From Glycine soja (lineage: Eukaryota > Streptophyta > Magnoliopsida > Fabales > Fabaceae), in assembly GCF_004193775.1 (NCBI RefSeq), contig NC_041005.1, positions 17,641,865 to 17,705,864 of the forward strand: a stretch of 64,000 nt of DNA, given 5' to 3'. Under the pieces are notes generated by a model. The model searched no databases and was not told where the DNA came from. It saw only the letters and a list, made by a program, of their open reading frames with translations. This document shows positions 1 through 12,048 of the stretch, one piece after another (the first letter of the stretch is position 1; the number at the start of each line of letters is the position of its first letter). Position numbers and translations under genes: made by a program.

Positions 1-342
1 CACTGCTTCCTGCAAACCCCCATCATTACTATTCGCAACAGTTGTTGTCGAAATACCATAGGTCATCCTTGTAATCCTTTTCAAGTCCAGTTTGTGATAG
101 AATTGGAAAATGAAGATACCTTGGTCAAACTTTGTGATCATCACCCCTTTCATCAGTCGCCATAGATTAGCCATTCTTTCCTTCATTATATGAGCTCTAA
201 TGGGTTTTTCTATGATGAATCTCCCAATTGGACATCTTCAGTGTGATGATGTTCTTCTTCAATGTTGAAAGTTAACCCCATTGTCCTTCTCTTCCTCCAA
301 GGATAGCCCTAGTAGATGCTTCTCAACATTTGACCCCGCCAT
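1..342 (-). pseudogene. DUF4283-like retroelement-associated protein, fragment
   Basis: Reading the minus strand from an ATG at 342, a short open stretch (MAGSNVEKHLLGLSLEEE) is followed by stops. A second open stretch then matches the pattern of plant DUF4283 proteins: GRFIIEKPIRAHIMKERM, then ANLWRLMKGVMITKFD, then FIFQFYHKLDLKRI. The usual continuation (a 'GPWxFDN' type motif) appears only in another frame as LWYFDNN, so there is at least one frameshift near position 55. DUF4283 proteins are usually encoded by or next to LINE-type elements. The fragment leaves the window at its 3' end. This is pattern recognition from memory of the family, and no function is expected. Confidence 0.5.
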
Positions 343-2059
343 AAACAAAACATAGACTCAAAGCTCGAGGAAAACCCTAGGAACAAACAAATCGACGCAA
401 CAATACCAACTCTAAGGAACCCTAAAAAGACTTCTCACTAGAAGAGAGAGAAAATCAACACAAACACTTACAATAATTCAGTCAAAATGGAATCATATTT
501 TCAGAGAATGTAATTCTCATCTAGCAATTAACTACTAGCATAGCATGCAATAGCGTTTGTCATCGATAATCCGTATTCGTGTCATGAAATGACAAAAGAT
601 TCTTCAAAAGCATGTATCATGTAAAGTGGTTCTACTGATGTAACATTAGGTTCGTTAAGGATTAGGAGTGTTGACACGTCGAATTGGTTCGGTTACTTTC
701 TAGGAAAGAAAAGAAATTAAATTAATCAAAATTATTGAATTTAGTTTAGTTTTAGTACATTTTTCCATCAAATCTCAACCAAACCAATTTGGTAAAGAAT
801 GGGTCGATTTGATTTGTGTCTATCGGTTTAATATTATAATATAATTGAAGAATTTTTTTTTGAAAAATTTATATTTTATTTTATTTTCCAATAATTCAAA
901 TATAATCTATAAAAGAAAATTTAAAAATATTTAAAATGTAAGTTTGAAACTTATTGCAACTAAAAATTAAAAGAAAAATAATAATGAAGGAAAATAAATA
1001 ATAAAAATAAAATAATAAATGAGATATTTGTGTCCGGGGGATGGGATAGTAAAATTATATAAAAAAAAATTTGATATATAATCGATAGGGATATGGATGG
1101 TAAAACATGTTGGACCCAACCTATTTTGGTCCTTTTCTTTTCTTGCGGATTGGGTTGGGATTTTCAACCCGTCAACTCACTTCAACTCGTCTCATCTTGA
1201 CTCGTTAAAAAACTGGTTGAGAGAAAAGCGAGACAAGGTAACCTGTCAATCCATTTTTATTAAAAAAATAATTTAGTATTTATTTTGATATTTTACACAT
1301 ATAATTATCAATTTTTAATTAGTTTATTTTTGTCTAAATAAATTATTATTCAAAATTTAAGATGATACATTCAATTTTTTTAGTAAGTATTTATTATTTA
1401 ATAAAATATAAAATTAATTAAAATATACTTATAATTTTTTTTTCTTAGTATTTTAATTTTGATGGGTCAATGGATCAACCAGACAAGAACAAAACAAACT
1501 GACACTTTAAACCCATATAGATTAGTGGGTTAACTCATTTTGTCAATAAGGGAAGAAGCTACTAAATATATTATTAATTAATATTTAAATAATAATAGAG
1601 AAAGAGCTTGATCATTGATTGTTATCTCACTCAACACAATTCAATTTCATAAAAAAAAATCACTTAACTTTTCATATTATTCTCATTTCATTTTTATCTT
1701 TATACTTAATTTCTTTACTCATTCATCCCTTTCAACTCATCATATGTCATCTCTAAATTAAATTTTAATAGTTTTTTAAAAATATTCTCAATATTTAAAA
1801 TTAAGAACAAGACATTTAGTTTATGAAACTACTAAACGCCAGTCATTTCAATTTCAATTTTCATAATTTCAAAACATACTACAACATTTTTGGCATAATT
1901 TTAGAAAGCAGCAGTCTAATTTTAACCTTATTATTTTCAAAAACTAAAAAAATCCTCCAAATTGAAATTAGATGCGTAGCAATTAGCATAATAGCATGCA
2001 GCACCATCACCACCTTTGTTCATGGGCGGTGGAAAAGAAATTTAGACAACCCTTTCCCT
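343..2059. other. AT-rich intergenic region upstream of the choline kinase
   Basis: No gene is recognisable. The stretch is strongly AT-rich. At about 1095-1250 and 1460-1550 it holds imperfect complementary words (for example 'ggattgggttgggattttca' and 'gggttaactcattttgtcaa') of the kind found in degraded plant transposons. The last few hundred bases should contain the kinase promoter, but I see no convincing TATA box. Confidence 0.4.

Positions 2060-2113
<54 letters not shown>
2060..2113. repeat. Compound (CA)n(TA)n microsatellite
   Basis: About seven CA repeats run directly into about twenty TA repeats, immediately upstream of the CT-rich leader of the kinase gene. It is likely length-polymorphic and close to the transcription start. 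Confidence 0.95.
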
Positions 2114-2116
<3 letters not shown>

Positions 2117-2352
2117 GCATTCGGCATTTCCCTCGAAACTCTCAACCGTCACTCTCTCTCTCTCGAAATCTTCTCTCTTTCTCTCTCATCAAACAACCTC
2201 TTCTCCGGCGGCCATACCTCCGCGCGCTGCCTCGCGGTTCTCCCCCGAATATTCTGTTGAGGTTCGTGTTTTTATAATCTTCAATTATTATTATTCTTTT
2301 GAATTCATTAGTTATCTTCAATGCCGTCTCTGTCACGAGAGTTTCTCTGTTT

Positions 2353-2800
2353 TTGTGGCGTTTGAAATCTGTGTTATGTTTTGTTGGGAAGAAAGTTGAT
2401 GTTAAAAAATGGTTTTGATGCACGCAGTTGTAATGTTGCAATTGAATTGTGGTTAGTTACATATCGATTTTTTCCGGTTGCGTTTTAATGAATGCGGTTC
2501 GAAGCAGAAAGCCTAGTTTGTGGAATTAAGGAAATTGTGAAGCATTATGTTCTTGTGTGAGTTTCTGTGTTTATCGCGCTCTTCAGTGAGATTTGAGAAG
2601 GATGATGCAATTTGTGGCGTTTGAAATCTGCCTTACGTTTGATTGGGAAGAAAGTTAATGGATAGAATACATAAGATAAGAAGTGGAATTTGTTAATACA
2701 ATTCTATCCATTAAAAGTTGTTAGAAAATGGTTTTGCATATTAATCAATGCGGTCCTAAGTAGAAAGCCTAGTTTGTGGAATAAGGGAAATCAGTGAAAA
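2353..2800. repeat. Two-copy tandem duplication inside the 5'-UTR intron
   Basis: The segment starting at about 2353 (GTGGCGTTTGAAATCTG, GGGAAGAAAGTT, GCAGAAAGCCTAGTTTGTGGA) recurs from about 2612 with the same order of words and modest divergence, at an offset of roughly 258 bases. The second copy carries the small foldback insertion at 2657..2712. Confidence 0.75.
2657..2712. mobile_element. 56-bp foldback micro-insertion
   Basis: The sequence begins AATGGATAGAAT and ends ATTCTATCCATT, a perfect 12-bp terminal inverted repeat. It is flanked by AAAGTT at 2651-2656 and again at 2714-2719, with one extra A between. The paralogous first copy of the surrounding duplication lacks it, so the two copies act as filled and empty sites. 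It is too small to name a family. Confidence 0.6.
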
Positions 2801-3435
2801 GGAGGATGAGACGTTTAAAACTGTAAGTTGTTTGGGCTCTGAGAAATAGGTCAGAAAATAATAATCCTGATGCATTTCATGAAATTTGTCTAATTTTACA
2901 TTGTTATGGCTTACCAGGTTGATGTATGGTTTTCTAGCGATTTTGGTTGGTGATTGTATGCCTTTTATCTATCCAATTTTTTATTGTTTGCCTAATCTGT
3001 AATTTTTTTTAAGAATGCCTTGTACTGGGAGTGGCCATTATCCATTTTAGACCTTGCCTACCAAAAAAATAACAATTTAGACTTTTCTTCTTTTTGGCAT
3101 CTTTGCAAATCAGAAAATAAATGAGATACTTACTCATTGTTTACCAATTTCAATGCTAAAAAATCTTGGGCTTAATTTTATGATTTACATCAGTCTCCGA
3201 TCATCCCATGATGTTGCTTTTGAATGAAATACTTATTGTATCAATTCACTAGGGGCAGCAGTAGGGAACTGCATCATGCTATTTTGTTGCTGTGGTCAAG
3301 AATTTCTTGGATATCATTTTGATGAGTTGAATGATTCTGTTTTATATTCTTTTTCAGGTCTTGAATTCACTAATAAAGGAAAGTTGATATTTTCAGTAAA
3401 TCTTTGCTGTACTAAAAGTTTTGGAAGTTTTTGCA

Positions 3436-6400
3436 ATGGGTGCAACTGAAGATCTTGTGAACAGCACACAGGGTGCAGCAGAATGTCAGGAAAACCGCAC
3501 CACAGGTCCTTCAGAAAATCCAATAAAGGACAACACCAGTAGTACTTCAGAAAATCTTGTACAGTACAAAGCACTAGATGCAGAAAATCCTGTAAGTGAT
3601 CAACAAGGTGGTGCAGAAATTCCTGAAACTGGAGGTGCTGAAAATCCTGCAAGTGACCAAAAAAATGTGGAACAAATTCCTGCAAGTGAGCAAGTGGGTA
3701 TTGCAGAAAATATGGTAAATGACCAAGCAGGTGGTGCAGAAGATCCCACAAAGGACCGAACAGCAGGTGGTGCAGAAAATCCTTTAAATGACCTAATATT
3801 TCTTGCACAAAATCCTGAAAGTGAACAAGCAGGTAGTGTGGAAAATCTGTTAAGCAACCAAGCAGGTGTTGCAGAAGATCACACAAAGAACCGTGCAGCA
3901 GGTAGTGCAGAAAATCCTTCAAATGACCTAATAGATCTTGCACAAAATCCTGAAAGTGAACAAGCAGGTAGTGAGGAAAATCTGTTAAACTACCAAGCAG
4001 GTGGTGTAGAAAATTCTGCAAAGAACCATGCAGCAGCTGGTGCAGGAGATCCTCCAAATGACCAAGCTGCAGATGGTGCAGAGAATTCTGCAAAAAACCT
4101 ATCAGCACGTAGTGCAGGAGATCCTCCACATGACCAAGCAGCAGATGCTATAGAAAATTCTTTAAACAACCAAACAGAAGCTACAGAGAAACTTGTAAAG
4201 GATGAACAGGGTACTGCAGAAAGTTTTGTAGAAGATGTAGCAGATGCTGTTGAAATGCCTGAAAACAGCCAAAGAAATGGTGTTGAAACCCCTGTAAGCA
4301 ACAAAGCAGATCGCCTCCCAGAAGAAGCAAAGGAGATACTGAAATCATTGGCAAGTAAATGGGAGGATGTACTTGATGCAAATGCATTGCAGGTGATCCC
4401 TCTCAAAGGGGCAATGACGAATGAGGTATTCCAGATAAAGTGGCCAACTATGACAGGGGAATTGTCACGAAAGGTTCTTGTTAGAATGTATGGTGAGGGT
4501 GTGGACGTGTTCTTTGATAGGGATAATGAGATCCACACATTTGAATTCATGTCAAAGAATGGGCAAGGTCCTCGTCTACTAGGACGATTTACGAATGGCC
4601 GTGTTGAAGAGTTTATCCATGCACGGGTAATCTGATGTTTTTTATTTTATTTTGTCTTAATATTGATACTCCTTCAACTACCTTTTAGCAATTTGTTATA
4701 TTGGATGCACTATACAACTTTGAACTACATTCAATTTTCATTGTTTATCCTACTATATAAATGGTTTGTAAAATTTAAGCATGGCTCCTTTCTTTCTTTT
4801 ATTGACCTCTACAGCAGTTAAGAACTTGACGTGTTCATACATTTGATTGTGAATTTTTCAGACATTATCAGCATCTGATCTACGTGATCCATCTATTTCT
4901 GCTCTTATAGCAGCCAAAATGAAGGAGTTCCATGATCTAGATATGCCTGGTGAAAAGAAAGTCCATCTTTGGGATAGATTGCGGTATGTGCTATTTAAAC
5001 ACCTGTTCCAGCATCTCCATTAAATATGTATAGGAGAGTTTATATTTGGAAAATGAAGGCAATAAGAAACCAGCTCTTTTATAAATTTTATTCAAATAAC
5101 ATTATTTTAACACTTCCGTGTTTTAATTACACCTTGATCATTTCTCAAATATTTTTGTTACACTATTTCAGAAATTGGCTTAGTGAAGCCAAACGTTTAT
5201 CGTCCCCTAAAGAAGTTGAAGCTTTTTATTTGGATACAATCGACAAAGAAATCTCTATTTTGGAAAAGGAACTATCAGGCTCTCACCAACAAATAAAATT
5301 TTGCCACAATGATTTACAATATGGTAACATAATGCTTGATGAAGAGACAAATTCTGTGACCATCATAGTGAGTTTCTCTTTGCGGTAGTTAGTAAAATAA
5401 TGGTTTTGTTGATAACTCCTTTGTTGGGAAATGATATAGTGCTTAATTTTCCATGGGTGCTTCTCTGAGGAAATAATTAGTTGTACTTATAGCATAAAGA
5501 ATTGCTGCCAATTTTTCTTTTTGTATACGTTGATAAAATGATTTTTCACTAAGTAGTAGAAAATTCTGTTACACTTTAAAATGTCTTGTGGACCCTGCTC
5601 ATTGAAATGTACCACAAGTTATGAAGTTTATTTCTAGGAACGTGAACTTCAGAATGTAACATTCCCATATTTATTGAGCATTAAAATATTATTCTCAATC
5701 TCAAATATTGTCTGTGCCCAAGAAAGTAGTAAGACCTTATCCATTTTTGTTCCTGGTGAGTGGTGGGAATTTGAAACGTTATATTCTCATTTCTCATAGG
5801 AATATGTGAAGTTATTTTCTTACTTAAATTGTTGTAACTTCTATTTCTACTTTTACTTTTTATTCTAATCGTTATGAATTTTAGAAATTATTTGTAGGAA
5901 TATAGCCAACCAAAATGTATTTTTGAATTTACTCAAGAATAATATTCCTGGAAACAATATAGCTAGGAATGCAACATACCTTGAAACAAATGTCACCATA
6001 GCCTTGACCAAAACAAGAAGAAAAAGATCACTATAAAAGAATACCATAGTCATATTTTTGACAGGATAGTACTTAAATGTGGCTTTAAGACTTTAGGCGA
6101 TCTTAGTTATTGCTTGATGAATGTTGAATGTTATTGGTTTCTTTATTGCTTAAGCTCTCTTCTGTATTTCTTGGGAGACTATGGAATCTATTTGGTTGAT
6201 GACATATATGATGTGAGATTGTCAATGATGATATATATCTGTATGTGATCACTTTTCTCCTTTGTTTTTATTTATATATTTTAAACATGGCTAAATGTAC
6301 GAGAAACTGGTTTACTCTTGGTTTTATTTTGCCAAGGGATCAATGGGCCATAACCAGCAAATACGATTTAAAATGCTACCTTTTGCAACAGGACTATGAA

Positions 6401-8933
6401 TATGCTAGTTATAATCCTGTAGCATTTGATATAGCAAACCACTTCTGTGAGATGGCTGCTAACTATCATACAGAAGAGCCTCATATCCTTGACTACAATA
6501 AATATCCTGGTACGTGGCCATGTGGACTTTTGAATTTATTTTCATTCATCTTATCATATTGTGAAAAATGAGTTTTTATTTGGATGGTTCTCTTGACAGA
6601 TTTTGAGGAGCGTCAAAGATTTGTGCAGGCATATCTGAGTACCTCCGGTAATGGATTTCTTTAAATCTCTCTATAATGTTAAGAGATTGTATTTCATGGC
6701 TGTCTTGTTTGTCATTTAAATTGTAAGATTGATTCATTATTCATCTTCTACCATAAAACATTATAAGAAAAAATGGTGTTTGCTTTCAATTTACTGACAT
6801 TGATGATCTTTTTCATATTGGAATAGCCAAGTTGTATGGTTTAAATTAAACAAACAGTACAGATGAATCATCAATATGCCCTTGTATTTGACACTTAAAT
6901 AACCATGCATCACCTTATGGACTGGAATTATCATGCTGTGTTCCTGAAATTGTGGGTCTTGAGTGCAGGTGAGCAGCCTAGTGACAGTGAAGTGGAGCAG
7001 CTACTTCAAGAAATTGAGAAGTATACACTTGCAAATCATCTATTCTGGGGCGTTTGGGGAATAATTTCGGTATCTTCACTTTCTCAGGGAATAATTTAGC
7101 TGAGTCCTTAGAGAGAGAAGTAATTCCATCCAACTGTTTTTTGTGCACCATTTCCATAAAAATAAACATTACATGCTACTGAAAATAAGTAATGCTGAAT
7201 TCTACCAATGCTTTTCTTAGAACAACCAGGTAGGCATGAATAATAGATGTGAATTGCTTTTTGTTGGTAGTATTATCATCATCATTCATTATTACAACTG
7301 ATGAAACAAATGGCAATTGCATTTTTCTATTGCTGTGTCATAAAGCATATTTCTCCTGAAAATGTTATTGTTAGGTCAGACACCTACTCTCCTACCACAG
7401 TGCTTTTGCATGTTGGTTTAAACAAAGCTTTTATTTTCTTTTGGGACAAAATTTACAAATTTGAGGTTTTAAGAAAAAAGTTAAAAAGAACTTTATTATT
7501 TAGCCTCTCTGAAATGTGTTTTCTCTTGTAAGAGAAGCACTTGTGGGTGTAGAAAGACTAATCCTAAAGGTCACGGTGACAAGAAATAGTTGCACTCCAT
7601 AAAGGGGACCGTACATATACTGCATTTGGGTTTTTATGAACTTTGAAATTCTCCCGTCTGAGCTTGCTCATATTATGTATTTTGTTGCCATTAGCATAAG
7701 ATAATTTCTCCATATTGGACCATTAGAAATCCCACATATACTGTATAATATACGCTGTAGTAAATAGGGTAGGAAATTCATTCTTCATTGTCTCATCTTC
7801 TGATTAATTTGTTCAGGCACAAGTAAACACTATCGACTTTGACTACAAGGAGTATGCTAAACAGAGATTTCAAGAGTACTGGGCAAGGAAACCTTATCTT
7901 CTAATAAACTCTGAAGCGCCTTCTCCTTATAATGTGCCTGAGGGTACAGGTATTTGATTTAAGTTGTTTTGTGTTTAGTGCCTTTAACGATTCATCATTA
8001 TGGATGGTCCTTATATTTTGTATTTTATCATTATTTAGAGCCTTTCTTTTTATCGGTTTTAGAGCCTGCTTAAGCTTATTCTAGGAGAAGATAATAAGAA
8101 GAAAAAATGAAATGAGATTTTCCATAAGTTAAAATTAGCTTATGCATAAATTTAATTTATAGAAGTTTTCTCATATAGCTTCTTTAAAGATGAGAGAGCT
8201 TATACAAATAATTCTGTGCAAAAGTTAGTTTAAATAGAGAAGTTTATTTAATTTTTTTCTCTTAACTTTTTCTCTTAGAAGTGTTTTTGGTTAAACTTAC
8301 CCAAACAGACCCTTAATTCATTAATCCAAGTTCAAAAGCACTAGAAAATTTCATTTATGTATCTTTTAACCTAAATATTCCGTGTGCCATACTGATTGAT
8401 GGTCATTATTATTGGCAATTAGTCTGAATCATTAATTATGGCAGGAGAGCTAGCTTTCAGCATTGCCCACCAAATCGAAGAACTCTGTTATCTTTAGGAA
8501 AAATAGATGAAATGAACTTTCTCATAAGTTATAATTAATTTATGCATAAATCTAATTTGTAGAAGTTCTTTCATATAACTTCTCTAAAAGATGCCAGAGC
8601 TTATACAAATAAGTCTGTGGATAAGTTAATTTAAATAGAGAAGTTTATTTATCTTAACGTTTTCTCTTAGAATATTTCTGGATAAGTTTATCCAAACAGA
8701 CCTTTAATTCATTAATCCAAGTTCAAAAGCACTAGAAAATTTGATCTGCGTATCTTTTGACCTAAATACTCTGGTGTATTGATTGAAGGTCATTGTTATT
8801 GGCAATTAGTCTGAATCATTAATTATTGGCAGGAGAGCTAGCTTCAGCAGTGCCCACTAAATCGAAGAACTCTGGTATCTTTAGGAAGATGAAGAGAGTT
8901 TTGGGTCTCGGCTTGTTCAGGTCTAAGAGCTAG
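3436..8933 (+). CDS. CEK: Choline/ethanolamine kinase with long acidic repetitive N-terminus
   Basis: This enzyme phosphorylates choline and/or ethanolamine with ATP, the first step of the CDP-choline/CDP-ethanolamine (Kennedy) route to phosphatidylcholine and phosphatidylethanolamine. Coding exons are 3436..4626, 4862..4983, 5172..5367, 6392..6509, 6600..6647, 6969..7069, 7817..7949 and 8833..8933. All junctions are GT-AG and phases agree, giving 2010 nt and 669 aa. The kinase part starts near residue 295 ([17 protein letters not shown]). It continues with [15 protein letters not shown], the catalytic loop [13 protein letters not shown] (His483, Asp485), the metal-binding Asp504 in DYEYASYNP, then [15 protein letters not shown] and FWGVWGIIS. 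Residues 1-294 are acidic, Asn/Gln/Ala-rich repeats that I do not recall from characterised plant choline kinases, which are about 350 aa. I see no signal peptide or membrane segment, so it is probably cytosolic. The first ATG after the leader intron was chosen; a start nearer the kinase domain is possible. Choline versus ethanolamine preference cannot be read from sequence. Confidence 0.93.
3722..3985 (+). repeat. 132-bp (44-residue) tandem repeat in the kinase N-terminus
   Basis: Within the acidic extension, the block that contains [27 protein letters not shown] and ENLLSNQAG recurs 132 bases later as [27 protein letters not shown] and ENLLNYQAG. The period is a multiple of three, so the frame is kept. 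The whole extension (3436..4317) is also built from a looser unit of about 12-16 residues around [AG]-x-AEN-P/S-x-[ND]-[DN]-Q-A. Confidence 0.85.
8101..8900 (+). repeat. Tandem duplication of the kinase last intron and start of last exon
   Basis: Two copies of about 400 bp (about 8101-8500 and 8501-8900) share, in order, a MITE-like segment ('taagtt...ttatgcataaa...cttatacaaat', 'ccaaacaga'), the intron 3' end 'attagtctgaatcattaatta' and the first 50 or so bases of coding exon 8. The duplication ends just inside the exon, so only the second copy has the full exon and the normal stop. Confidence 0.88.
8445..8497 (+). other. Decoy/alternative last exon of the kinase (upstream duplicate)
   Basis: This is the duplicated copy of exon 8. 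It has an intact acceptor (TATGGCAG|GAGAGC) in the correct phase after the exon ending at 7949. One extra T after GAGAGCTAGC shifts the frame, so splicing here would end the protein as [17 protein letters not shown] and stop at 8495-8497. The normal exon would give [20 protein letters not shown] and a basic tail. No nearby poly(A) signal was seen, so use would depend on the same 3' end. It could equally be a dead copy. Confidence 0.55.
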
Positions 8934-10287
8934 GACAACAACTCTGCTAGCTCTTTTTTGTTTTTTTCTTATTTTTTGCTTTCTCTTTGACTAAGAATAT
9001 CAAAATGAGAAAAGTTAAGAATAGTTACACATAAATAATGTACTAAGCAAGCATTAAGTTTTGGTATTATATTTTATTCATTTTTTTGAATTTCTTGCTT
9101 TTTACTTTGTTAACTCTTTATCTCAGTAGGCAGTACTGGGTGTAATGTATAGTGTTGTATACAGGTTTATTAAAATATAAAATATAATTAAAATATTATA
9201 CTACAAAATAAAATTTATCACATTATGATTTGTTATAAACAATTTATTTTATATAGTAATTTTAAAGAAGTTGCCAACTTATTTTCATATATATATTTAC
9301 ACCTCAAATTTTCCGTGCATTACATGGGTCCACCGTCTAATATTTTATGGAACTTAAATATGAACCTTAATGCTACTTTGTATTGCCAATCCAGTTTTTA
9401 ATTTTTAATTATTTATCACAATTTTATTTATTTCAATTTTTACCTTAAATTATTAATTAAATAAATATGAATTATTTAAATTTAATGGCATATTTATAGA
9501 TTTATTACGTTTATTATTGCTATTCATAAAATAAATTTAAAGTAACTATTTTTTGAAAATTTGAGCATAATTATTGATACGAATTTAATTTTACTGTTAT
9601 AGATATATATGTCTAGCTTTTTATAATATTATTGTTTTTAAAATATATATTATTAAATTAAAATTATTAAACCTATATAATAAACGTATGTACGCATATT
9701 ATACACATATTATATACACATAATAATTTATTTCTTAATTTTATCTTTAATTATTAATTAAAATAAAATATTGTGAATTATTTTAAATTTAACTACATAA
9801 TTGTTATTATGTACCAATTTTACCATTGCTAATATCATTAAATTGTTACGATTGATGTGAAAAAAAATAAAATCTAAAAATATTATACATCACTGTCAAT
9901 AAAAAAAAATACTTATTTTATCCGGAATGTAGGACTATTTTTTCTAATATTTCTAACTCTAGATGAATTTTATAAGAAAACTAGTTAACCGTGTAACTCA
10001 TAAGCTACTAAAGTAACAAGAGCTTCACAATTTTATGCTCACAACTATTATTTGATTATATTCTCACCTGTATCCATGTTTTACTTACAAATGAAATGTC
10101 ACAACTTTTTTTTGTTAGAAAAAACCCTGTAATCCCGTGCCTGAATGGGCTTGAGACTTTCAAGCAACAAATTTTACCCTACACACGTTCCTGTATATAA
10201 CTAACAACTACTTTGGTTTATATATGTTCACGTCATTTAGACATTTACCACATATTGTTCCTTAAGATTTTAAAGCTTTCTATGCTT
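8934..10287. other. Kinase 3' UTR and AT-rich intergenic DNA
   Basis: The 3' UTR follows the TAG at 8931-8933; 'tattaaaatataaaatata' near 9165-9185 could serve as a plant poly(A) region. From about 9180 the sequence is very AT-rich with no recognisable gene, RNA or bounded repeat. Confidence 0.5.
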
Positions 10288-10937
10288 TTCTACATAGAAT
10301 CAAAGACGGTTCTAACAAAATTGATGTCTTAAAAATTACAATGATCATTTTATAAATAATTCCAACTTTTACAAAGGAATCAATGTTGAAACGTCTATTC
10401 AAAAATGATTTTAATAAAAATTGATGTTTGAATAAGATATTCGACGTTAGTTTTACAAAGGAACTATCCTAAATGGACTTTATTTTTTCAATTTCACTTC
10501 GGTCGTTTTCATTCCTCTTCGTGCCCGTTCCCTTCTTCTCGTGCTCACATACCTCACTCTTGCGCTCTCACTCCGATGCCACCACCATCAAAGTTTAAAG
10601 TTCCCTCTCTACGAAGGTAAGAACCCTCCTCCAACATCCTCACCATTTGCCAATGCCAGCAAGCCACCAGCAACAGTGGCACCACCACACCTTCTTCCTC
10701 CAGTTTTCGACCTATCTATAACCTAACCAAACCTTTATTCTTCTTTCTCTTCTTATTCTTAATATTAACCTAATGGTCGAACATCTCTGCCACCTCTTCT
10801 CCAAACCTAACCCCACATCACTGAGTTTCTTGTCTCCCAAATTCCCCAATCACACAACCTATTCGCCAAATCCATATCCACATGCACGAAACCGAAGCTC
10901 ACGAGGCTTCTCAAACCCGTTGTTGAATGAGGCAATG

Positions 10938-11132
10938 TGTAATAAGTGAAATTAGAGGCTTGATTAGCAAGTTAGTTGTCATTAGAAAAATGCAGATTAA
11001 GAGGGTATAAATAAACGCCCTTATGTACATTCTCATTCATTCATGAATAAAGTTCTGAATTGTTCCTCTTATTCTTTGAGAATAGAGAGTGAGTGAAGGT
11101 TCAATTGGATAATTATATTCCCAATTGTTACA
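10938..11132 (+). repeat. 5' LTR of the gypsy element
   Basis: It starts TGTAATAAG and ends ATTGTTACA. It contains a TATA-like GGGTATAAATAAACG and an AATAAAG motif, the promoter and poly(A) signals expected in an LTR this short. Confidence 0.95.
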
Positions 11133-11133
11133 T

Positions 11134-11143
11134 TGGTATCAGA
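11134..11143 (+). other. Primer binding site (initiator Met-tRNA)
   Basis: TGGTATCAGA, one base after the 5' LTR, is complementary to the 3' end of plant initiator methionine tRNA, the usual primer of plant gypsy and copia elements. Confidence 0.85.
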
Positions 11144-11157
11144 TTAGCTCGGTGACG

Positions 11158-12031
11158 ATGGTGACCACGAAGGAACTCGAGACTCGCATGGAATTCTATG
11201 AAAAGAATCTCTCTGATCGTCAAGAATCAATGCAGAAAACATTGGAAACAGTGCAGGTATCGATTGAAAGCCTCATAGCAGCAATCACAGCGATGAATGC
11301 CGGCAAGAAAATCACGAACGACAAAGATCATCACAGTGAAATGCCTACCCCTGAAGAACAAAGAAGTTGTTTGTTATTACTATTGATGGGTGGTAAAGCC
11401 TTTGCGTGGTAAAGCCTTTGCGTGCAGAACAACAATAACAAAGGGAATTCTTGGCAACAAATCATTCACGATGCGGGAAGCAGATTCAACACGGGTGCAT
11501 TCGATGATCCAATAGCAGAAATTGCAAGATTGAAGCAAGATGGCCCCTTGATCGATAAAACATTGAGACATTGTTAGCTTGAGTATTAATTACAGAAGAT
11601 TTAGCATTAAGTTTCTTTCTTTCTGGGTTAAACCCTGAGCTTGAGAAATCAGTAAGGGTTCATAGGCCAAAGACAATTCAAGAAGCTATACGAATTGCAA
11701 GATTACAAGAGGGGGTCCTTCAAGAAATGGCAAAGAAATTCTCACCAGCAAAATCCGTAAGTTTTGAATCTCAAGTCAGATATACAAGATCTTGGTCTTC
11801 TACATCTCCCTAAACTAAAAGTTATCCAATCACCACCTTACAACAAAGTCAATCTCAAAATCCTACATTTTCAACACTGCCAACAAATTCTAAGGTATCA
11901 TCCACAAATCTCAGCTCTAGGAAGCAAATTAGTGAATGAATTGCAAAAGGACTATGTAGATTTTTGTGGTGAAAAATGGGATAGGGATCATAAGCAACGA
12001 TGTAAAGTATAGTGTAAACTAACTGCTATTT
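11158..12031 (+). pseudogene. gag remnant of the gypsy element
   Basis: The start is MVTTKELETRMEFYEKN, a coiled-coil-rich gag N-terminus, up to a stop at about 11410. Later frames show FFLSGLNPELEKSVRVHRP and IQEAIRIARLQEG, typical of the end of a gag capsid region, and a damaged zinc knuckle (FCGEKWDRDHKQRCK). The core of the capsid domain is missing, so a deletion and several frameshifts or stops have destroyed the protein. Confidence 0.75.
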
Positions 12032-12048
12032 TCGGTGCACAAGATAAT

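Larger units (their letters stand above)
2114..3435 (+). promoter_or_regulatory. CT-rich 5' leader with a leader intron (choline kinase)
   Basis: A CT-rich stretch at 2145-2195, typical of plant 5' leaders, leads to a good donor (GAG|GTTCGT, intron from 2262). A polypyrimidine acceptor (TTTTTCAG) ends at 3357. The second leader exon then runs 3358..3435 to the ATG. The intron (2262..3357, about 1.1 kb) sits wholly in the 5' UTR, an arrangement often linked to intron-enhanced expression in plants. The splice sites are read from sequence; the transcription start is not known. Confidence 0.6.

Noticed and set aside
1823..2277. Plus-strand open frames through the CA/TA microsatellite
   Set aside because: They read HTHTHIYIYIY from the microsatellite and lie in the promoter or leader; no domain or conserved start.
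3314..4129. Long minus-strand open frame (271 codons) opposite kinase exon 1
   Set aside because: It is the antisense shadow of the repetitive acidic coding sequence; the His/Leu-rich repeats simply mirror the sense repeats.
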